Below are positions 8,120-17,977 of a stretch of DNA of 64,000 nt, piece after piece. The stretch lies in contig NZ_JAAHBQ010000018.1 in the NCBI RefSeq assembly GCF_020144665.1, forward strand, positions 1-64,000, read 5' to 3'. The stretch is from Oscillatoria salina IIICB1. GTDB lineage: Bacteria > Cyanobacteriota > Cyanobacteriia > Cyanobacteriales > SIO1D9. Below the pieces are notes generated by a model. It was not told where the DNA came from. It ran no database searches and saw only the letters and a program-made list of their open reading frames with translations. Both the position numbers and the translations under genes were made by a program. Numbering within the stretch: the first letter of the stretch is position 1; the number at the start of each line of letters is the position of its first letter.

Positions 8120-10420
8120 ATGACGGATTCAACTCTTCCTCAGAGTGCTACAGCCACTAAAAGCAAGGGACTCTCTCTACCCGCTTGGCTGGTTCTCATT
8201 TGTCTCGTTGCCTTTACCATTCTCTTAACCGCCGGAGCAGTGATTTGGAAAAATGCCCCCCCCATTCCTGAAGCCATACGCTCTCCCCAACAAGAAGTCC
8301 TCATCACCAAGGCAGACATTCAAGATGGACAAGTCACTTATCTCGCTCGTGGGGGTCAACATTTAGGAAGTATTTGGGGACATGGAAGCTATTTAGCCCC
8401 CGATTGGTCAGCCGATGTCCTCCATCGCTGGGGTTTAGCCACAGCAGGGGTTTTGTACAACGGGAATCCTGACTTCTCTCAAGCAGACTTAGAAGTTCTT
8501 TCCCCAGAGAAGCGGGCGGGTTTAGAAGCAAGGGTTCGCCAAACCTTCAAAACCAATCGCTATGACCCCGAAACCCAAGAGTTAATCTTGACTTCCTCTC
8601 AAGCTCAAGGGTTACAACAAGTTTTCCGGGATTACCACGAACTATTAATTAATGGTTCTCCCGTTCAGTCAATTCCCAGCCACTGGTTTAAAAATGATAC
8701 TCAAATCCATAATGTAACAGCATTTTTTACTTGGACAGCTTGGGCGGCGGTGGCAAATCGTCCCAACGCGCCTTTTTCCTATACTGCCAACTGGCCCCAT
8801 GATGATTTGGTGGGAAATCAACCGCCAGGACAGTTTTTGGTGTGGTCAATTGTTTCAGTGATTACGTTAATTGCAGGAATTGGGATTTTCCTGTTTGTCT
8901 ATCTGACTCAAGAGGAATCGGAAGAAGTTCAACCCGTTCCTGCTCGTCCAGCAATGGCAATTCCTACACCGAGTCAAAAGGTTACGTCTTTATTTTTTGG
9001 CGTGGCGATGGCTTTGTTTCTGTTTCAAATTGTCATGGGAATGTTTACCGCCCATTATGCAGTGGAAGCGGAAGGCTTTTATGGTCTGCCGTTGAGCAAC
9101 TTTCTACCCTATGCTGCCTCTCGGACTTGGCATTTACAATTAGGGATTTACTGGATTGCTACTTGTTGGCTTGCCGCCGGACTTTATTTTGCTCCCCGCT
9201 TTGGACAGAAAGAACCAAAGTATCAAGGGGTAGGCAATATGATTCTGCTGATTGCCTTAGCTGGCATTGTGGTGGGGTCAATGATTGGCACTTGGGAAGC
9301 GGTGACTGGCGTTCTCAGTGTGAAGAATAGCTTTTTGTGGGGACACCAAGGCTACGAGTATGTGGAGTTAGGTCGCGTTTGGCAGGTGTTCTTGATTGGG
9401 GGCATGGTGTTTTGGCTGTGGTTATTGTACCGCGCTTTTCGCCCTGCCCTGCAAAAGGAAGAAAATCCCACCGGGTTAAGTCACTTTTTCCTATATAGTG
9501 CGATTACCATTCCTTTGTTTTATTCCGTTGGCTTGATGTACACCAGTCATACCCCTGTGAGTATTGCGGAGTATTGGCGTTGGTGGGTGATTCACCTCTG
9601 GGTTGAAGGCTTTTTTGAAGTGTTTGCAACGGTGGTGATTGCTTATCTGTGCAGTGAGTTGGGATTTTTGAAGAAGTCTTCGGCTTTACAGGCGACTTAT
9701 TTAACCACGATTCTTTATCTAGGGAGTGGGGTAATAGGGACGCTACACCATCTCTATTTTTCGGGTACACCTTCGTTTATTGCTGCATTAGGCTCGGTTT
9801 TCTCGGCTTTGGAGGTTGTTCCTCTGAGTTTAATTGGTTTTGAGATTCTCAAAGCTCTAAAGATTTCGCGGGAAGCGGAAGGGTTTTATCGTTGGCCGTT
9901 ACGGTTCTTTATTGCTACCTGTTTCTGGAATTTAATTGGAGCAGGAGTTTTTGGATTTTTGATTAATCCGCCCATTGTTTTGTATTATTCTCAGGGACTC
10001 AATACTACGCCGATTCATGCTCACTCGGCTTTGTTTGGGGTTTACGGCTGTTTAGCTCTGGCGTTGATGTTGTTTGCGCTGCGGGAGCTTGTGCCGGAAC
10101 AGGCGTGGAATGAGAAGTTACTGCGCTTTTCGTTTTGGTCGATTAATATTGGCTTGGCAGTGATGATGATTTTTGGGTTAATTCCCAATGGATTTTATCA
10201 GTTAACGGAATCAGTCAATCATGGCACTTGGTATGCTCGCAGTGCGGAGGTGATTACCAGTCCTTGGATGGAGTGGACGGTGTGGTTACGCATTCCGGGG
10301 GATGTGATTTTTGCTTTGGGTGCTGTGACGATGTTTTTCTTTACCGTTCGCGCTGTGATAGCGATTTTCCGTTTTCCAGTGCCGGGACGAACGGGACAAT
10401 TGCAAGACGCTGAATCTTAG
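8120..10420 (+). CDS. norB: Quinol-dependent nitric oxide reductase (qNOR)
   Basis: This 766-residue inner-membrane haem-copper-oxidase relative reduces two NO to N2O with electrons from quinol. The N-terminus has one membrane helix (about residues 15-40). A periplasmic cytochrome-c-like extension without a CXXCH haem site follows (about 60-235) and contains WPHDDLVGNQPP, diagnostic of single-subunit qNOR. The rest is the 12-helix NorB core, with His-containing helices including YWRWWVIHLWVEGFFEVF and GVIGTLHHLYFSG. Length matches qNOR (about 750-770) rather than cNOR (about 450). The frame also opens at TTG 8114, but the ATG at 8120 is the better start. It detoxifies NO or supports partial denitrification, probably under the neighbouring Crp-type regulator. 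Confidence 0.95.
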   Translation: MTDSTLPQSATATKSKGLSLPAWLVLICLVAFTILLTAGAVIWKNAPPIPEAIRSPQQEVLITKADIQDGQVTYLARGGQHLGSIWGHGSYLAPDWSADVLHRWGLATAGVLYNGNPDFSQADLEVLSPEKRAGLEARVRQTFKTNRYDPETQELILTSSQAQGLQQVFRDYHELLINGSPVQSIPSHWFKNDTQIHNVTAFFTWTAWAAVANRPNAPFSYTANWPHDDLVGNQPPGQFLVWSIVSVITLIAGIGIFLFVYLTQEESEEVQPVPARPAMAIPTPSQKVTSLFFGVAMALFLFQIVMGMFTAHYAVEAEGFYGLPLSNFLPYAASRTWHLQLGIYWIATCWLAAGLYFAPRFGQKEPKYQGVGNMILLIALAGIVVGSMIGTWEAVTGVLSVKNSFLWGHQGYEYVELGRVWQVFLIGGMVFWLWLLYRAFRPALQKEENPTGLSHFFLYSAITIPLFYSVGLMYTSHTPVSIAEYWRWWVIHLWVEGFFEVFATVVIAYLCSELGFLKKSSALQATYLTTILYLGSGVIGTLHHLYFSGTPSFIAALGSVFSALEVVPLSLIGFEILKALKISREAEGFYRWPLRFFIATCFWNLIGAGVFGFLINPPIVLYYSQGLNTTPIHAHSALFGVYGCLALALMLFALRELVPEQAWNEKLLRFSFWSINIGLAVMMIFGLIPNGFYQLTESVNHGTWYARSAEVITSPWMEWTVWLRIPGDVIFALGAVTMFFFTVRAVIAIFRFPVPGRTGQLQDAES

Positions 10421-10547
10421 GTTTCAGAAGCTAATTCACTAAAAATGGACAATGGTTATCACAAAACCCAGTGGTTTTAGACAGCCATTGTCCGCACTTG
10501 TAGTTGTCGGCAATCTGTTGGGCTTGCAAAGCAGCCTTCGGCCGATC

Positions 10548-10566
10548 ATCCCGTAAGGGATTTTTC
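10548..10566 (+). terminator. Candidate intrinsic terminator after norB
   Basis: ATCCC-GTAA-GGGAT forms a short stem followed by TTTTT. It lies about 130 bases after the norB stop. A longer inverted pair, GGACAATGG and CCATTGTCC, stands upstream at about 10447-10490. The stem is only five pairs, so the call is tentative. Confidence 0.4.
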
Positions 10567-10626
10567 AGTGATAACAGTTAAGTTGAAATAGAGTCAAAGT
10601 TTTCTGGAAAAGAAACATCTTCACTG

Positions 10627-10655
10627 TGTAGAGACGTTGCATTTTAGTCTCTACA
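10627..10655. repeat. GTAGAGACGTTGCA-family hairpin
   Basis: TGTAGAGAC and GTCTCTACA arms surround a loop in the norB to lipoprotein intergenic space. It is a partly decayed copy of the palindrome at 1118-1147. It could terminate both converging transcripts. Confidence 0.55.
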
Positions 10656-10709
10656 TCACATCTGTAGCTTTTTTTTCTTGAATTTACCTGAAAATTACTT
10701 AACAAGAAG

Positions 10710-11480
10710 CTATAAATTAGGTCGCGAACCATCAATCATAATCGAGGAAATAGCGCCATCATCGCGATATTTAGTGGTTTCAAAATAACTACCGTATTCG
10801 TCTTGGGAATTGCCATAAATTCCCGCAAAGCCTTTTGACGCAGCTAAACTGCCATTAGAACGAAAAATGATATTTTCCGCAGGTTGTTGAGCAAATTCGA
10901 TGTATTCTCTCGATTCGTAATCGCTGTTATATTGGAGTTTGGCGTCACCGTAAACAGACTCAGCTTCTTTAATTAAAGTTGTTGGTCCCACTCCTTCGGA
11001 AGTGCGATAATTAGGGTTATCGGTGAGGAGAATTTTAATTGGATCGGAATCAGTTATTGGTTCGTAACTAAAATAGGCGATATAATACTGAACTTCGCCA
11101 TTTTTACTAACAGAGATTGCGTCTAAGTCTACCATGAAAGGGGTGACAACTTCAAATTCAGCCTCGTCTTTTAACTGGGCTTTTAATTCACCCAAAGTCA
11201 TGCCAATTTTAGCTTCACCAATGCTATTAGCTGAGATAGTTTGAGTCTCTGAAGTAGGAGGAGAAAGTTTTTGCGTTGCTTGAGTTTTACTGTCAGGAAT
11301 TTCGTCTTCGCTGTTTTCGTCAGTTGGAGAAACAGTAATTTCGTTAGGGCTGTCAGTTTCTTGATTTGAAGATGTTTCCTCACGAGAATCAACAGGTGAT
11401 TCTATGTTATCGGTTTGTGTCGCAGGCGTGCAGCTTGCGAGGATGATTAGTAAGCAAGGAAGCAACCAAGAGAATTTCAT
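10710..11480 (-). CDS. Hypothetical lipoprotein
   Basis: This 256-residue protein has a signal peptide and lipobox (MKFSWLLPCLLIILASC, Cys at residue 17), so it should be a membrane-anchored periplasmic or outer-membrane lipoprotein. A low-complexity acidic Ser/Thr/Glu linker follows (residues 20-85). The C-terminal domain begins near ISANSIGEAKIGMTLGELKAQL. That opening resembles the small periplasmic domain found in many bacterial lipoproteins of unknown function. It lies 63 bases downstream of the sensor kinase on the same strand and may be co-transcribed with it. The function is unknown. Confidence 0.75.
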   Translation of the reverse strand: MKFSWLLPCLLIILASCTPATQTDNIESPVDSREETSSNQETDSPNEITVSPTDENSEDEIPDSKTQATQKLSPPTSETQTISANSIGEAKIGMTLGELKAQLKDEAEFEVVTPFMVDLDAISVSKNGEVQYYIAYFSYEPITDSDPIKILLTDNPNYRTSEGVGPTTLIKEAESVYGDAKLQYNSDYESREYIEFAQQPAENIIFRSNGSLAASKGFAGIYGNSQDEYGSYFETTKYRDDGAISSIMIDGSRPNL

Positions 11481-11543
11481 AGTTAGTAAGCCAAATTTTG
11501 GCGGGAATAACCTTTTTTTCGACGATAATTGGGGAAAGTACCA

Positions 11544-14500
11544 CTATAAACAGTTTAAGTTAGCATTGCGGAATTCGGGTTGGTGAAGGGGAATCTGGAT
11601 TACGAATTCTGCTCCTTGTCCGGGTGTAGAATAACATTCTAGCGTACCGCCGTGTTGTTTAGTGATGATTGAGTAGCTGATGCTTAGACCTAAACCCGTT
11701 CCTTTTCCGACGGGTTTGGTGGTGAAAAAGGGGTCAAATAAGCGCTTTCTGGTAGTTTCATTCATTCCTTGTCCATTATCAGCGATCGCGATTTTAATTT
11801 CACTATTGTTGAGAATTTCGGTAGTAATCCGAATTTGACTCGGATTGGCTTCGATTTCTTCGAGGGAGCGTTTGTGGTTATAATCTTCTAAGGAATCAAT
11901 TGCATTAGCGATAATATTCATTAAAACTTGATTAAGTTGACCGGGGAAACATTCTACTAATGGTAGATTTCCGTAGTCTTTGATAACTTCTATACCGGGA
12001 CTATCTGACTTAGCTTTCAAGCGGTTGTGGAGAATCATCAGTGTGGAGTCAATACATTCGTGGATGTTGACTGATTTCATTTCGGCTTCGTCGAGACGAG
12101 AGAAAACGCGCAAGGATTTGACGATTTCCCGAATGCGTTCGGAGCCAACTTTCATGCTAGAAATTAGTTTAGGCAAGTCTTTGAGTAAAAATTCTAGGTC
12201 AATAGCTTCGATTTCGTCAGCAATTTCCGAGCTAGGTTCGGGATATTCTTGTTCATATAGCTCTAATAAACTGAGTAAATCTTGAGTGTATTCCTCGGCA
12301 TGAATCAGATTACCATGAATAAAGTTAACCGGATTATTAATTTCGTGAGCGATACCTGCTACCATTTGCCCTAAACTGGACATTTTCTCACTTTGGATGA
12401 GTTGGAGTTGGGTGCGTTGGAGTTGGGTTAAGGTAAATTGTAGCTCTTGTGCTTGTTTTTGAGCGGTTTCAGCAGCTTGCTGTGTTTGTTGATAAAGTTC
12501 AGCTTGGTTAAGAGCGATCGCTAATTGATCGACTACTATTTCCAGCAATTCTACCTCGCAATCTTGCCAAGCTCGTTCTTTGGTACTATGAATGCAACTT
12601 AAAGCCCCTATTTCTCCATTGAGAGTCCGAACTGGGAGAATGAGCAAAGCTTTACTATCGCAATCTTCTGGGGTTTTCTGGAAAATAAAATGAGGATATT
12701 GAGAAACGTCATCGACACGCAAAACTTCCGCGCATAAAAGCTTTTCTGTAATCGGATCGATCTCGGTAGAGTCGGGTAAACTAGCAGGATAAATACCAAG
12801 CATAGTTGCTAATTCAGGATTTTTAGCTTCTTTAATAATTTCCCAAACAGGTAAATTTGCTTCATTTTTGTACCACGCAAACATACAGCGATCGCACTGT
12901 AATAAGTTGCGCACTTCCATGACAGTAGTAGCTAAAATTGTTTCTAAATCCAGAGAGAGACGAATTAAATTTGCGAGGCGGTTAATTAACGCTTCTCGTT
13001 CAGCTAAAGCGCGATATTTAGCTTCACTTTCGATTAAAGCAGCTTCTGCGGCTTTGCGATCGCTAATATCGCGAGCAACAGTGTAAAACATTTGTTGCTC
13101 GACAGAAAAGGTGGAGTTCCACGCCAACCATTTATAAGAACCATCTTGGCAAAGATAACGATTTTCAAAAGAAATTGTCCGATTACCTCCAAGAACTTTC
13201 ATCGTTTCTCGCAGAGAAGTTTCTCGGTCTTCTGGATGTATAAAATCAAGAAAAGGTTTAGCTGTTAGTTGTTCTCGCGTCCAACCGAGAGTGTTTTCCC
13301 AAGCGGGGTTAAGTTGCGTGAAATAGCCATCTCGATTAGCAATAGCGAGCATTTCAATCGAAAGGTAGAAAAAGTTATCTCGCTGTTGTTCGGCGAGGAT
13401 GCGATCGCTAATATCGAAAATGAATCCATCCCAAACAATATCACCGTTAGCTTGTTTTGTCGGACGCGAACGAGCTTGGGACCACTTTATTTTCCCGGAT
13501 GGGGTAATGACTCGATATTCGTGATTCCAAGGCTGTAAAGTTTCTCCGGAAATTGCAATCGAATTTTTGACTCCTGGGAGATCGTCCGGATGGACAATTT
13601 CATACATTAAAGCCGGATTTTCCTGGATCTCTTCTGAATTTACTTCGTATAACTCCCGACAACCAGAACTGACGTAGGTGAATTTTTGCGAATTATCGGA
13701 ACTCAGACAAAACTGATAAATTATTCCTGGTATATTAGCTACAACTCGTTGAAAACGGATTTCACTTTCGTGTAGTGCTGTTTGTGCTTGTTGACGTTGT
13801 TCTCGTGCCAAACGTTCTTTGAGCAAAATGGATAAATATTCGGCAACTTCGGTAAGGGTGGCAATTTCGTTTTGACTCCATTTTCTGGCTACAGGTGAGT
13901 CAAAACCGAGCAAACCAAGTAAATTTTGGGAATGGGGCAAAGATACATTGAGTAAAGCACGGGTATTACCTGCTAAAATTGTTGCTGCTAGGGGTGCAAT
14001 ACGAGTGTCGGTGGTAACATCGGCGATCGCGATCGATTTTTGGTTCCGCAAACTATTTAGATATTCAGGTGCCGAATTTAAGTTAATTTCTAATCCTCTC
14101 GATGCAGGTATTCCTGGCGGTTCAACTGAGCGAATCACTTTTAAGTTACCTTGTTTGTCAACGGTTGAATAAGCAACTTTAATTTGGGGGAAAGATTCAC
14201 TTACCAGTTGTAGTGTGCGAGCGATAACTTCCTCAACTGACATTTCCACATTAATGCCAGTGGAGATACTATTAATTAACTGCAAGCGCTTTTGGCTTTT
14301 TTTGAGTTCCTGAAAAGTTTTTTGGCGATCGCTAATTTCTGCACTTAATTGAGCCGTTCGCTCTTCTACTAATTTCTCTAACTTTTCTTGATACTGCTGT
14401 AATTGTGTTTGGACTTGTTTATTTTCTGTAATATCGCGCGCAACCACGTGCAAACATCCGTCGGCGGGTACAGCACTCCAAGCAAGCCATTTATAAGAAC

Positions 14501-15743
14501 CGTCTTGGCAGCGATAGCGATTTTCAAAACCAATTGTTATTCCCCCTGTTGTCAGTTTTTCTACCTCAGCAACGGTGGATTCCACATCTTCTGGATGAAC
14601 AAAACTACAAAATGGTTTTGCTAACAATTCCTTTGTGGAAAAACCAAGAATTTTCTCAAAAGCTGGATTAACTTGCTTAAAATAACCATCAAAGCCAGCA
14701 ATTCCTAGTAAATCCCAAGAAAGGTTAAACAAATTGTCTAATTCAGTTTGTGCTTGTTTGCGCTTGTTAATTTCTGTTTGCAACTTTTGCAAAGCTACTG
14801 CTAAATCAGCATTAGTTGCCTCATCTGTTAAAAGTAAGCGATCGATTTCTTCTTCCACCGTCTGCGAGGAAGGTTGGACGAGAAACTCATCAAATTCATC
14901 TCCTTTAGCGATAAATTTAGTTTGAGTCGCCCAACAGTTAGTCTCGAATAATCGAGAAGACAAACCGGCAAATTTACCTGCTAACATGGCGCTACCCCAA
15001 CAAACTCCTAATGCTTTTTGATAGCGTCCTTCCCAACTATTTTTTACTCGAAAGCGACATTCTTGACGTTCCCAGTTTAATTCATGCAGTTGCCATTTTC
15101 CCCAACCAGCAACTTTTGCCATCGCACTTAAAGCCGCAAAACCTTCTGCAAAGCGATCGTACTGAGAAATTATTTGCCAATCATCAGCGATACTGTTTCT
15201 TCCTCGATCTTGTAATGCTAAACTAAAGCGCTCAGTACCCACCATTGCTTGCATTCCTGCCATTAAACGAGCAAGAGTAGAATTAATCCACATCATCAAT
15301 ATAGACTTATTTTCCAACAACAAGCCTTGCTGAGGATGCCATTCAATATGTACACCTTCTAGGGTAATTTGAGGGTTAGTGGGAGGAGTTGTTGGATAAG
15401 CGATCGCGATCGCGCCCCCAATTTCGCCGTTTTCGTCTCGCCAAGGTTGCATTTCCCAGCGATGCCAAATTTCTCTCCCGTCTGGTAAAGTTAGCTTATC
15501 TAAGTCAGATTCGCTTGCTTTTCCTGACAAACAGCGATCGCTACCAGTTTGCCATTCTTGGCTCAAATCTGAAAATATTTCTTCATGTTTAGTAGCGATC
15601 GCTACTTTTTCCTCTAAACCATAATCACTAAGCCACCGTTTTGAAGCGAACAAGTAGCGCATTTGGCGATCGAACATCGCTATCCTTTGGGGTGTATGCT
15701 CTAAAAACCGTGAGAATAGTTCAGATTGTTTAATAACTTGCAT
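11544..15743 (-). CDS. Large cytosolic PAS/GAF sensor histidine kinase with V4R-like domain
   Basis: This 1399-residue protein has no transmembrane segment. The order read by eye is: PAS (10-120); a V4R-like ligand-binding domain (about 150-290, ending AKGDEFDEFLV); PAS (330-445, with YRCQDGSYKWLAW); coiled coil; GAF (490-640); PAS (660-785); PAS (790-905, again YLCQDGSYKWLAW); and GAF (925-1080). A class I kinase core ends it: H-box GQMVAGIAHEINNPVNF, N-box QVLMNIIANAIDS, then DNGQGM and GKGTGLGLS. All catalytic motifs look intact. No receiver domain is fused and no response regulator lies adjacent, so its partner is elsewhere. Two PAS domains share nearly identical motifs, suggesting internal duplication. 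The signal is unknown; the V4R-like domain suggests a small hydrophobic or tetrapyrrole ligand. Confidence 0.85.
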   Translation of the reverse strand: MQVIKQSELFSRFLEHTPQRIAMFDRQMRYLFASKRWLSDYGLEEKVAIATKHEEIFSDLSQEWQTGSDRCLSGKASESDLDKLTLPDGREIWHRWEMQPWRDENGEIGGAIAIAYPTTPPTNPQITLEGVHIEWHPQQGLLLENKSILMMWINSTLARLMAGMQAMVGTERFSLALQDRGRNSIADDWQIISQYDRFAEGFAALSAMAKVAGWGKWQLHELNWERQECRFRVKNSWEGRYQKALGVCWGSAMLAGKFAGLSSRLFETNCWATQTKFIAKGDEFDEFLVQPSSQTVEEEIDRLLLTDEATNADLAVALQKLQTEINKRKQAQTELDNLFNLSWDLLGIAGFDGYFKQVNPAFEKILGFSTKELLAKPFCSFVHPEDVESTVAEVEKLTTGGITIGFENRYRCQDGSYKWLAWSAVPADGCLHVVARDITENKQVQTQLQQYQEKLEKLVEERTAQLSAEISDRQKTFQELKKSQKRLQLINSISTGINVEMSVEEVIARTLQLVSESFPQIKVAYSTVDKQGNLKVIRSVEPPGIPASRGLEINLNSAPEYLNSLRNQKSIAIADVTTDTRIAPLAATILAGNTRALLNVSLPHSQNLLGLLGFDSPVARKWSQNEIATLTEVAEYLSILLKERLAREQRQQAQTALHESEIRFQRVVANIPGIIYQFCLSSDNSQKFTYVSSGCRELYEVNSEEIQENPALMYEIVHPDDLPGVKNSIAISGETLQPWNHEYRVITPSGKIKWSQARSRPTKQANGDIVWDGFIFDISDRILAEQQRDNFFYLSIEMLAIANRDGYFTQLNPAWENTLGWTREQLTAKPFLDFIHPEDRETSLRETMKVLGGNRTISFENRYLCQDGSYKWLAWNSTFSVEQQMFYTVARDISDRKAAEAALIESEAKYRALAEREALINRLANLIRLSLDLETILATTVMEVRNLLQCDRCMFAWYKNEANLPVWEIIKEAKNPELATMLGIYPASLPDSTEIDPITEKLLCAEVLRVDDVSQYPHFIFQKTPEDCDSKALLILPVRTLNGEIGALSCIHSTKERAWQDCEVELLEIVVDQLAIALNQAELYQQTQQAAETAQKQAQELQFTLTQLQRTQLQLIQSEKMSSLGQMVAGIAHEINNPVNFIHGNLIHAEEYTQDLLSLLELYEQEYPEPSSEIADEIEAIDLEFLLKDLPKLISSMKVGSERIREIVKSLRVFSRLDEAEMKSVNIHECIDSTLMILHNRLKAKSDSPGIEVIKDYGNLPLVECFPGQLNQVLMNIIANAIDSLEDYNHKRSLEEIEANPSQIRITTEILNNSEIKIAIADNGQGMNETTRKRLFDPFFTTKPVGKGTGLGLSISYSIITKQHGGTLECYSTPGQGAEFVIQIPLHQPEFRNANLNCL

Positions 15744-16265
15744 ATTTCCAGAATTGACAGCGCGATCGTTTTCTAAGTAATTTTTTTACTTAATTTTGTA
15801 TTTTAGGCTTTCATTTTTACAACGGTAATGTGGATTTTACTTAATTTCTGTGTCTTATCAGTTTTTAGGCAAAATTTCTCAAATCAAATTTTTTAAATTT
15901 GCGTAATTTGACCAAGATAAACAATTTTTCACAGAAAAATTGCGATTATCAGTTATTGACTAGTAAATATTTTCCCGGAAATCAAGCTTGATTCTAGCTT
16001 CGAGATTTTACTCAGTTATCAGTTTATTCTCCTTATTTCCCAATCCCCAATCCCCAATCAACAGTGAACAGTGACCAATTTACCCTCGAATCTGTCGTTC
16101 TTCTAATGCCACCTTCTTGAATCTCTCCCATTAGCAATCCCATCCCAACTGTTGACTGATAACTGTTCACTGATAACTGATAACTGAACCCAATCCCCAA
16201 TCACCAATCACCAACTAATCCCCTTTAAAGATAAGCTGGTTTACGGTGTTTGTATTGATTCTCTC
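15744..16265. repeat. Intergenic region with two cyanobacterial short repeat families
   Basis: About 520 bases separate the divergent sensor-kinase and dapL genes. From about 16010 to 16210 the DNA is built from two short repeats. One is a heptamer-like CAATCCC/CCAATCA series. The other is an ACTGATAACTG/CAGTTATCAG series. The same two families recur at 26345-26398, 29950-30272, 38881-38953 and 50684-50770. The rest (15744-16010) is A+T-rich and should hold both promoters. No ORF of note was seen. Confidence 0.7.
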
Positions 16266-17501
16266 ATGGCAACGATTAACGATAACTACCTCAAACTCAA
16301 AGCCGGATATCTGTTTCCGGAAATTGCGCGACGGGTGAATACCTTTGCCCAAGCCAATCCTGATGCTAGAATTATCAAGTTAGGCATTGGTGACGTAACC
16401 GAACCCTTGCCAGAAGCTTGCCGCACAGCGATGATTAAAGCTGTGGAAGATATGGGATCTCGCGCGACGTTCAAAGGCTACGGTCCTGAACAAGGTTATG
16501 CTTGGTTACGAGAGAAAATTGCCGCCGAGGATTTCCAAGCTAGGGGCTGCGAGGTTGATGCTTCAGAAATCTTCGTTTCTGATGGCGCCAAGTGCGACAC
16601 AGGTAACATTCTTGATATCTTTGGCAAAAATAACAAAATTGCCGTTACTGACCCAGTTTATCCTGTTTATGTAGACACAAATGTGATGGCAGGACATACT
16701 GGCGAAGTCAATGAAAAAGGAGAATTTCAAGGCTTAGTTTATATCCCGATTACCGCCGAAAACGATTTTCAGGCTTCTCTACCTTCAGCAAAAGTTGATT
16801 TAATTTATTTGTGTTTTCCTAATAATCCTACGGGAGCGGTTATTAGCAAAGACGAACTGAAAAAATGGGTAGAATATGCTCAAGAAAATAACTCAATTAT
16901 TTTCTTTGATGCTGCTTATGAAGCTTACATCACTAACCCAGAACTTCCTCATTCAATTTACGAAATCGAAGGAGCAAGAAATTGCGCGATCGAGTTTCGT
17001 TCTTTCTCCAAAAATGCAGGTTTCACTGGAATTCGTTGCGCTTTTACTGTTGTCCCGAAAGAACTAACAGCTAAAGCGGCTGATGGTTCTGATGTCGAAC
17101 TTTGGAAGCTGTGGAATCGCCGTCAATCTACTAAATTCAACGGCGTTTCTTACATTGTTCAACGAGGTGCAGAAGCAGTTTATTCGGAAGCTGGAAAGGC
17201 ACAAATTAAGTCGTTAATTGACTTTTATTTGGAAAACGCCACCCTCATCCGCGAGCAACTTTCCCAAGCAGGAATCGATGTATACGGTGGGGTACACGCA
17301 CCTTATATTTGGTTGAAAACTCCCGCAGGTTTATCTAGTTGGGATTTCTTCGATAAACTGTTACAAACCTGTCATGTTGTGGGAACTCCTGGTTCCGGTT
17401 TTGGTGCTGCTGGTGAAGGTTATTTCCGCATTTCCGCGTTTAATAGTCGCGAGAATGTTGAAGAAGCTATGAAACGCATCGGCGAAAAATTTAAAGTCTA
17501 A
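16266..17501 (+). CDS. dapL: LL-diaminopimelate aminotransferase
   Basis: This 411-residue PLP enzyme converts tetrahydrodipicolinate directly to LL-diaminopimelate for lysine and peptidoglycan synthesis, the route used by cyanobacteria, plants and Chlamydia. The N-terminus [18 protein letters not shown] and the segment [13 protein letters not shown] are characteristic of Dap[20 protein letters not shown] and [13 protein letters not shown] (the last with the PLP lysine, near residue 249) are fold-type I aminotransferase motifs. Length matches family members (about 410). It appears monocistronic and ends before a hairpin at 17509. Confidence 0.97.
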   Translation: MATINDNYLKLKAGYLFPEIARRVNTFAQANPDARIIKLGIGDVTEPLPEACRTAMIKAVEDMGSRATFKGYGPEQGYAWLREKIAAEDFQARGCEVDASEIFVSDGAKCDTGNILDIFGKNNKIAVTDPVYPVYVDTNVMAGHTGEVNEKGEFQGLVYIPITAENDFQASLPSAKVDLIYLCFPNNPTGAVISKDELKKWVEYAQENNSIIFFDAAYEAYITNPELPHSIYEIEGARNCAIEFRSFSKNAGFTGIRCAFTVVPKELTAKAADGSDVELWKLWNRRQSTKFNGVSYIVQRGAEAVYSEAGKAQIKSLIDFYLENATLIREQLSQAGIDVYGGVHAPYIWLKTPAGLSSWDFFDKLLQTCHVVGTPGSGFGAAGEGYFRISAFNSRENVEEAMKRIGEKFKV

Positions 17502-17508
17502 AAAGATC

Positions 17509-17529
17509 GGGGTGGGCGCTGCCCATCCT
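17509..17529 (+). terminator. Hairpin after dapL
   Basis: GGGTGGGC-GCT-GCCCATCC forms a G+C-rich stem with some G-T pairs and is followed by a T-rich stretch. It is eight bases after the dapL stop. It is also of the kind of dispersed GGTGGGC/GCCCACC hairpin common in cyanobacteria. Confidence 0.4.
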
Positions 17530-17569
17530 CGTTTGATTTTGCAAGTTTATTTATCTTTTAAATTATCTG

Positions 17570-17665
17570 ATGAATAGTCAAGAAATTTTGATTCGAGAGG
17601 CACAACCACAAGATATTACCTCGATTATGGAATTGCTTTCAGAGCGGAGGTTTTATGAACGATAA
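17570..17665 (+). pseudogene. N-terminal fragment of a GNAT-like acetyltransferase
   Basis: Thirty-one codons from ATG 17570 to TAA 17663 encode MNSQEILIREAQPQDITSI and a few more residues. This matches the first beta strand and helix of GNAT N-acetyltransferases (the IREAxxxDI pattern). No continuation appears in any frame, so it is a truncated relic. Its end overlaps the start of the next gene by 11 bases, which suggests that the antitoxin is translated from inside it. Confidence 0.5.
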
Positions 17666-17936
17666 ACAAAAGCAAATTGACCCTATATCAAATGAATTTA
17701 CTAACTATGAAGAAGCAGCAGAGTTTTGGGATAACCATGACACCACTGACTATTTAGAGGATTTGGAAGATGTCACTCTAGAAGCAGTGGAGTTGAAACA
17801 GCGACATTTTGAGATCGAAATAGAAGTAGATTTAATGAAAGTTTTGTCCCAACAAGCCCAACACCAAGGGGTAGGAGTTAGTCAATTAGTTAGTAAAATT
17901 ATTCGAGAAAGATTTGCCGACGAAGTATTTACTTAA
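17655..17936 (+). CDS. CopG-type (ribbon-helix-helix) antitoxin, apparently without toxin
   Basis: This 93-residue protein begins with a short acidic region. It contains FTNYEEAAEFWDNHDTTDYLED, the signature of the CopG-antitoxin family (Pfam CopG_antitoxin type). A C-terminal ribbon-helix-helix follows (residues about 50-90: FEIEIEVDLMKVLSQQAQHQG then VSQLVSKIIRERF). Such proteins bind DNA as dimers and repress their own operon while neutralising a toxin, often BrnT-like. No toxin gene is adjacent: upstream is only a GNAT fragment, downstream a convergent unrelated gene. GGAGG at 17646-17650 sits five bases before the ATG as a good Shine-Dalgarno. It may be a solitary remnant of a toxin-antitoxin pair. 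Confidence 0.75.
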   Translation: MNDKQKQIDPISNEFTNYEEAAEFWDNHDTTDYLEDLEDVTLEAVELKQRHFEIEIEVDLMKVLSQQAQHQGVGVSQLVSKIIRERFADEVFT

Positions 17937-17977
17937 ATCAGGAAATATGCTATATTTATTATTAAATAACGAAAAGT

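Noticed and set aside
8842-9330. 162-codon plus-strand frame within norB
   Set aside because: A shadow frame inside a membrane protein gene; its translation has high Cys/Arg/Ser content and no family likeness.
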